Positions 5,711 through 6,631 of a DNA stretch of 6,631 nt are shown one piece after another; the stretch's first letter is position 1; the number at the start of each line of letters is the position of its first letter. This DNA is from Chloroflexota bacterium (lineage in GTDB: Bacteria; Chloroflexota; Limnocylindria; Limnocylindrales; CSP1-4). Made by a program: the position numbers and the translations under genes. The notes beneath the pieces are model-generated. The model was not told the origin of the DNA, searched no databases, and saw nothing but the letters and a program-made list of their open reading frames with translations. Location of the stretch: positions 1-6,631 of the forward strand of contig JAICUV010000190.1 of NCBI GenBank assembly GCA_025935655.1, read 5' to 3'.

Positions 5711-5717
5711 GTTCACC
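5711..5717 (+). promoter_or_regulatory. GTTCACC, possible single PHO-box half-site upstream of ppk
   Basis: In Streptomyces, PhoP binds direct 11-base units whose core is GTTCACC, and ppk is a known PhoP-controlled gene there. One exact core occurs here, 58 bases before the ppk start. The units expected 11 bases up- and downstream do not match, so this is at best an isolated half-site and may be chance. Confidence 0.2.
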
Positions 5718-5775
5718 CTCCCCGCATGATGCTCCAGTGTCTCACGGCGGGTTTCGTAGTCCGACGGTGATTGGG

Positions 5776-6631
5776 ATGGGAGGGGCCTCAGAGGCGGTTG
5801 CCGCCGAACGGCGGCTGGACAACCGCGAGACGTCGTGGGTGGACTTCGACGCCCGCGTGCTCGGTCTGGCCGCCGACGCGCGGCTGCCGATCCTCGACCG
5901 CGTCAGGCTGTGCGGGATCGTCTCGTCCAACCTCGACGAGTTCTTCGCCGTCCGGGTCGCCCGCCTGGTCGCCGAGCGGCAGGCTGGCTCCGACCTACGC
6001 GGGCCCGACGGCTCGACGAGCGCCGACGCCCTCGCGGCGGTCCGGGGACGCGTCCTGCGACTCCAGGCCGATCAGGCCCGCCTGTGGCTGGGCACGCTCG
6101 GCCCGCAGCTGCGTGGCGGCGTCGTGGACGTCGACGGCGTCGAGCGCTGGAGCGTCGCGGAGCGGCGTGCCGCGCGCGGGCGCTTCCGACGCGACGTGCT
6201 CCCGGAGCTGGAGCCGGTCGAGCTGCGCCCCGGGCAGGCGATCCCGGCGCCCGCGGCGTTCGCGCTCGGGATCCTGGCCGAGGCCGGCGCGCGCGGGGAC
6301 GACGCCCGCCTGACGTATCTCGCGCTCCCCGATTCCCTGCCGCGGTTCGTGTACCTCGGCGGCCGGCCCCGGCGTGCAATCCGCATCGAGGACCTCGTCG
6401 TGCGGTGCCTGGCGGACGTCCTCGGCGCGGCACCGGCGGGGCACGCCGTGTTCCGCGTCACGCGCGACGCGATCGTCCCCTCCGACCTCGACCCCTCCCG
6501 GCCGCGCGCCGCGCTCGACCTCGAGGCGATGCGCCGGTGGGTCAACCCCGTCGTCCGGCTGGAGACAGAGTCGGGCGCGCCGGCGGGGCTCGTCGACCGC
6601 CTCGTGCGGGCGTTCCAGATCCGCCGCGACC
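5776..6631 (+). CDS. ppk: Polyphosphate kinase (PPK1), N-terminal part, cut by the window edge
   Basis: The frame is open from ATG 5776 to the last base, giving 285 residues of a protein that is normally about 700. PPK1 reversibly transfers the terminal phosphate of ATP to polyphosphate. The N-terminal signature is clear: 'LDNRETSWVDFDARVL' (about 15-30) and 'PILDRVRLCGIVSSNLDEFFAVRVA' (about 38-62, quoted as PILDRVRLCGIV, then SSNLDEFFAVRVA) match the usual NRELSW and SSNLDEFF blocks. Later 'ALPDSLPRFVYL' and 'FRVTRDA' fit the head domain. The middle (about residues 130-175) is diverged from standard PPK1. The catalytic histidines lie past the right edge and cannot be checked. The start is not firm: a GTG at 5767 is in frame and neither has a good Shine-Dalgarno sequence. 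Confidence 0.85.
   Translation, partial: MGGASEAVAAERRLDNRETSWVDFDARVLGLAADARLPILDRVRLCGIVSSNLDEFFAVRVARLVAERQAGSDLRGPDGSTSADALAAVRGRVLRLQADQARLWLGTLGPQLRGGVVDVDGVERWSVAERRAARGRFRRDVLPELEPVELRPGQAIPAPAAFALGILAEAGARGDDARLTYLALPDSLPRFVYLGGRPRRAIRIEDLVVRCLADVLGAAPAGHAVFRVTRDAIVPSDLDPSRPRAALDLEAMRRWVNPVVRLETESGAPAGLVDRLVRAFQIRRD

Noticed and set aside
5726..5770. A 14-codon peptide (MMLQCLTAGFVVRR) whose stop overlaps a GTG in the ppk frame
   Set aside because: It has no ribosome binding site and no leader-peptide feature such as repeated regulatory codons.
1..6631. Search by eye for CRISPR arrays, tRNA or rRNA genes, insertion sequences and transposases
   Set aside because: No regular short repeats, RNA gene signatures, terminal inverted repeats or transposase motifs were seen.

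Overview
The window is strongly GC-rich, and its real genes are packed with G- or C-ending codons. The protein families point to a high-GC actinobacterium (Actinomycetota). A LuxR-type helix-turn-helix with the 'THLSFREIGERLFVSRNTIK' wording and a DUF7144-type membrane protein fit the Thermoleophilia (Solirubrobacterales/Gaiellales-like) best. That placement is inference from remembered family style, not from a search.

Layout. The first 20 bases hold the start of a minus-strand gene with a strong Shine-Dalgarno sequence, so the window opens in a divergent promoter region (about 21-200). That region carries a 10-bp perfect palindrome and a 14-bp direct repeat with 22-bp periodicity. Then, all on the plus strand: a large MalT-like LuxR regulator with ATPase and TPR-like regions (201-2567); a small carboxymuconolactone decarboxylase-family protein (2644-3006); an NfeD-like membrane/OB-fold protein with a disturbed start (3056-3340); a STAS-domain protein lacking the phosphorylatable serine (3337-3786); a two-helix membrane protein (3783-4031); a four-helix DUF7144-like membrane protein (4028-4480); and a potassium-channel-like protein with a TLGYGD filter (4494-5204). 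A hairpin follows. Next come a short PRC-barrel-like protein (5295-5603), two more inverted repeats, and the N-terminal part of a polyphosphate kinase (PPK1) from 5776 that runs off the right edge.

How the genes may work together. From the decarboxylase-like gene to the DUF7144 gene, four consecutive junctions use a 4-base ATGA stop/start overlap, and the channel follows 13 bases later. This is a very tight, probably translationally coupled operon. It lies 76 bases behind the LuxR regulator, which may control it and the divergent gene. The operon has four successive membrane or membrane-regulation candidates (NfeD-like, two-helix, DUF7144, K+ channel) plus a STAS protein, which suggests a membrane or ion-homeostasis module. 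No substrate or signal can be read from the sequence. The NfeD-like gene has an apparent one-base disruption just after its natural ATGA start, and this is the main thing to verify. The ppk gene appears to be a separate transcription unit.
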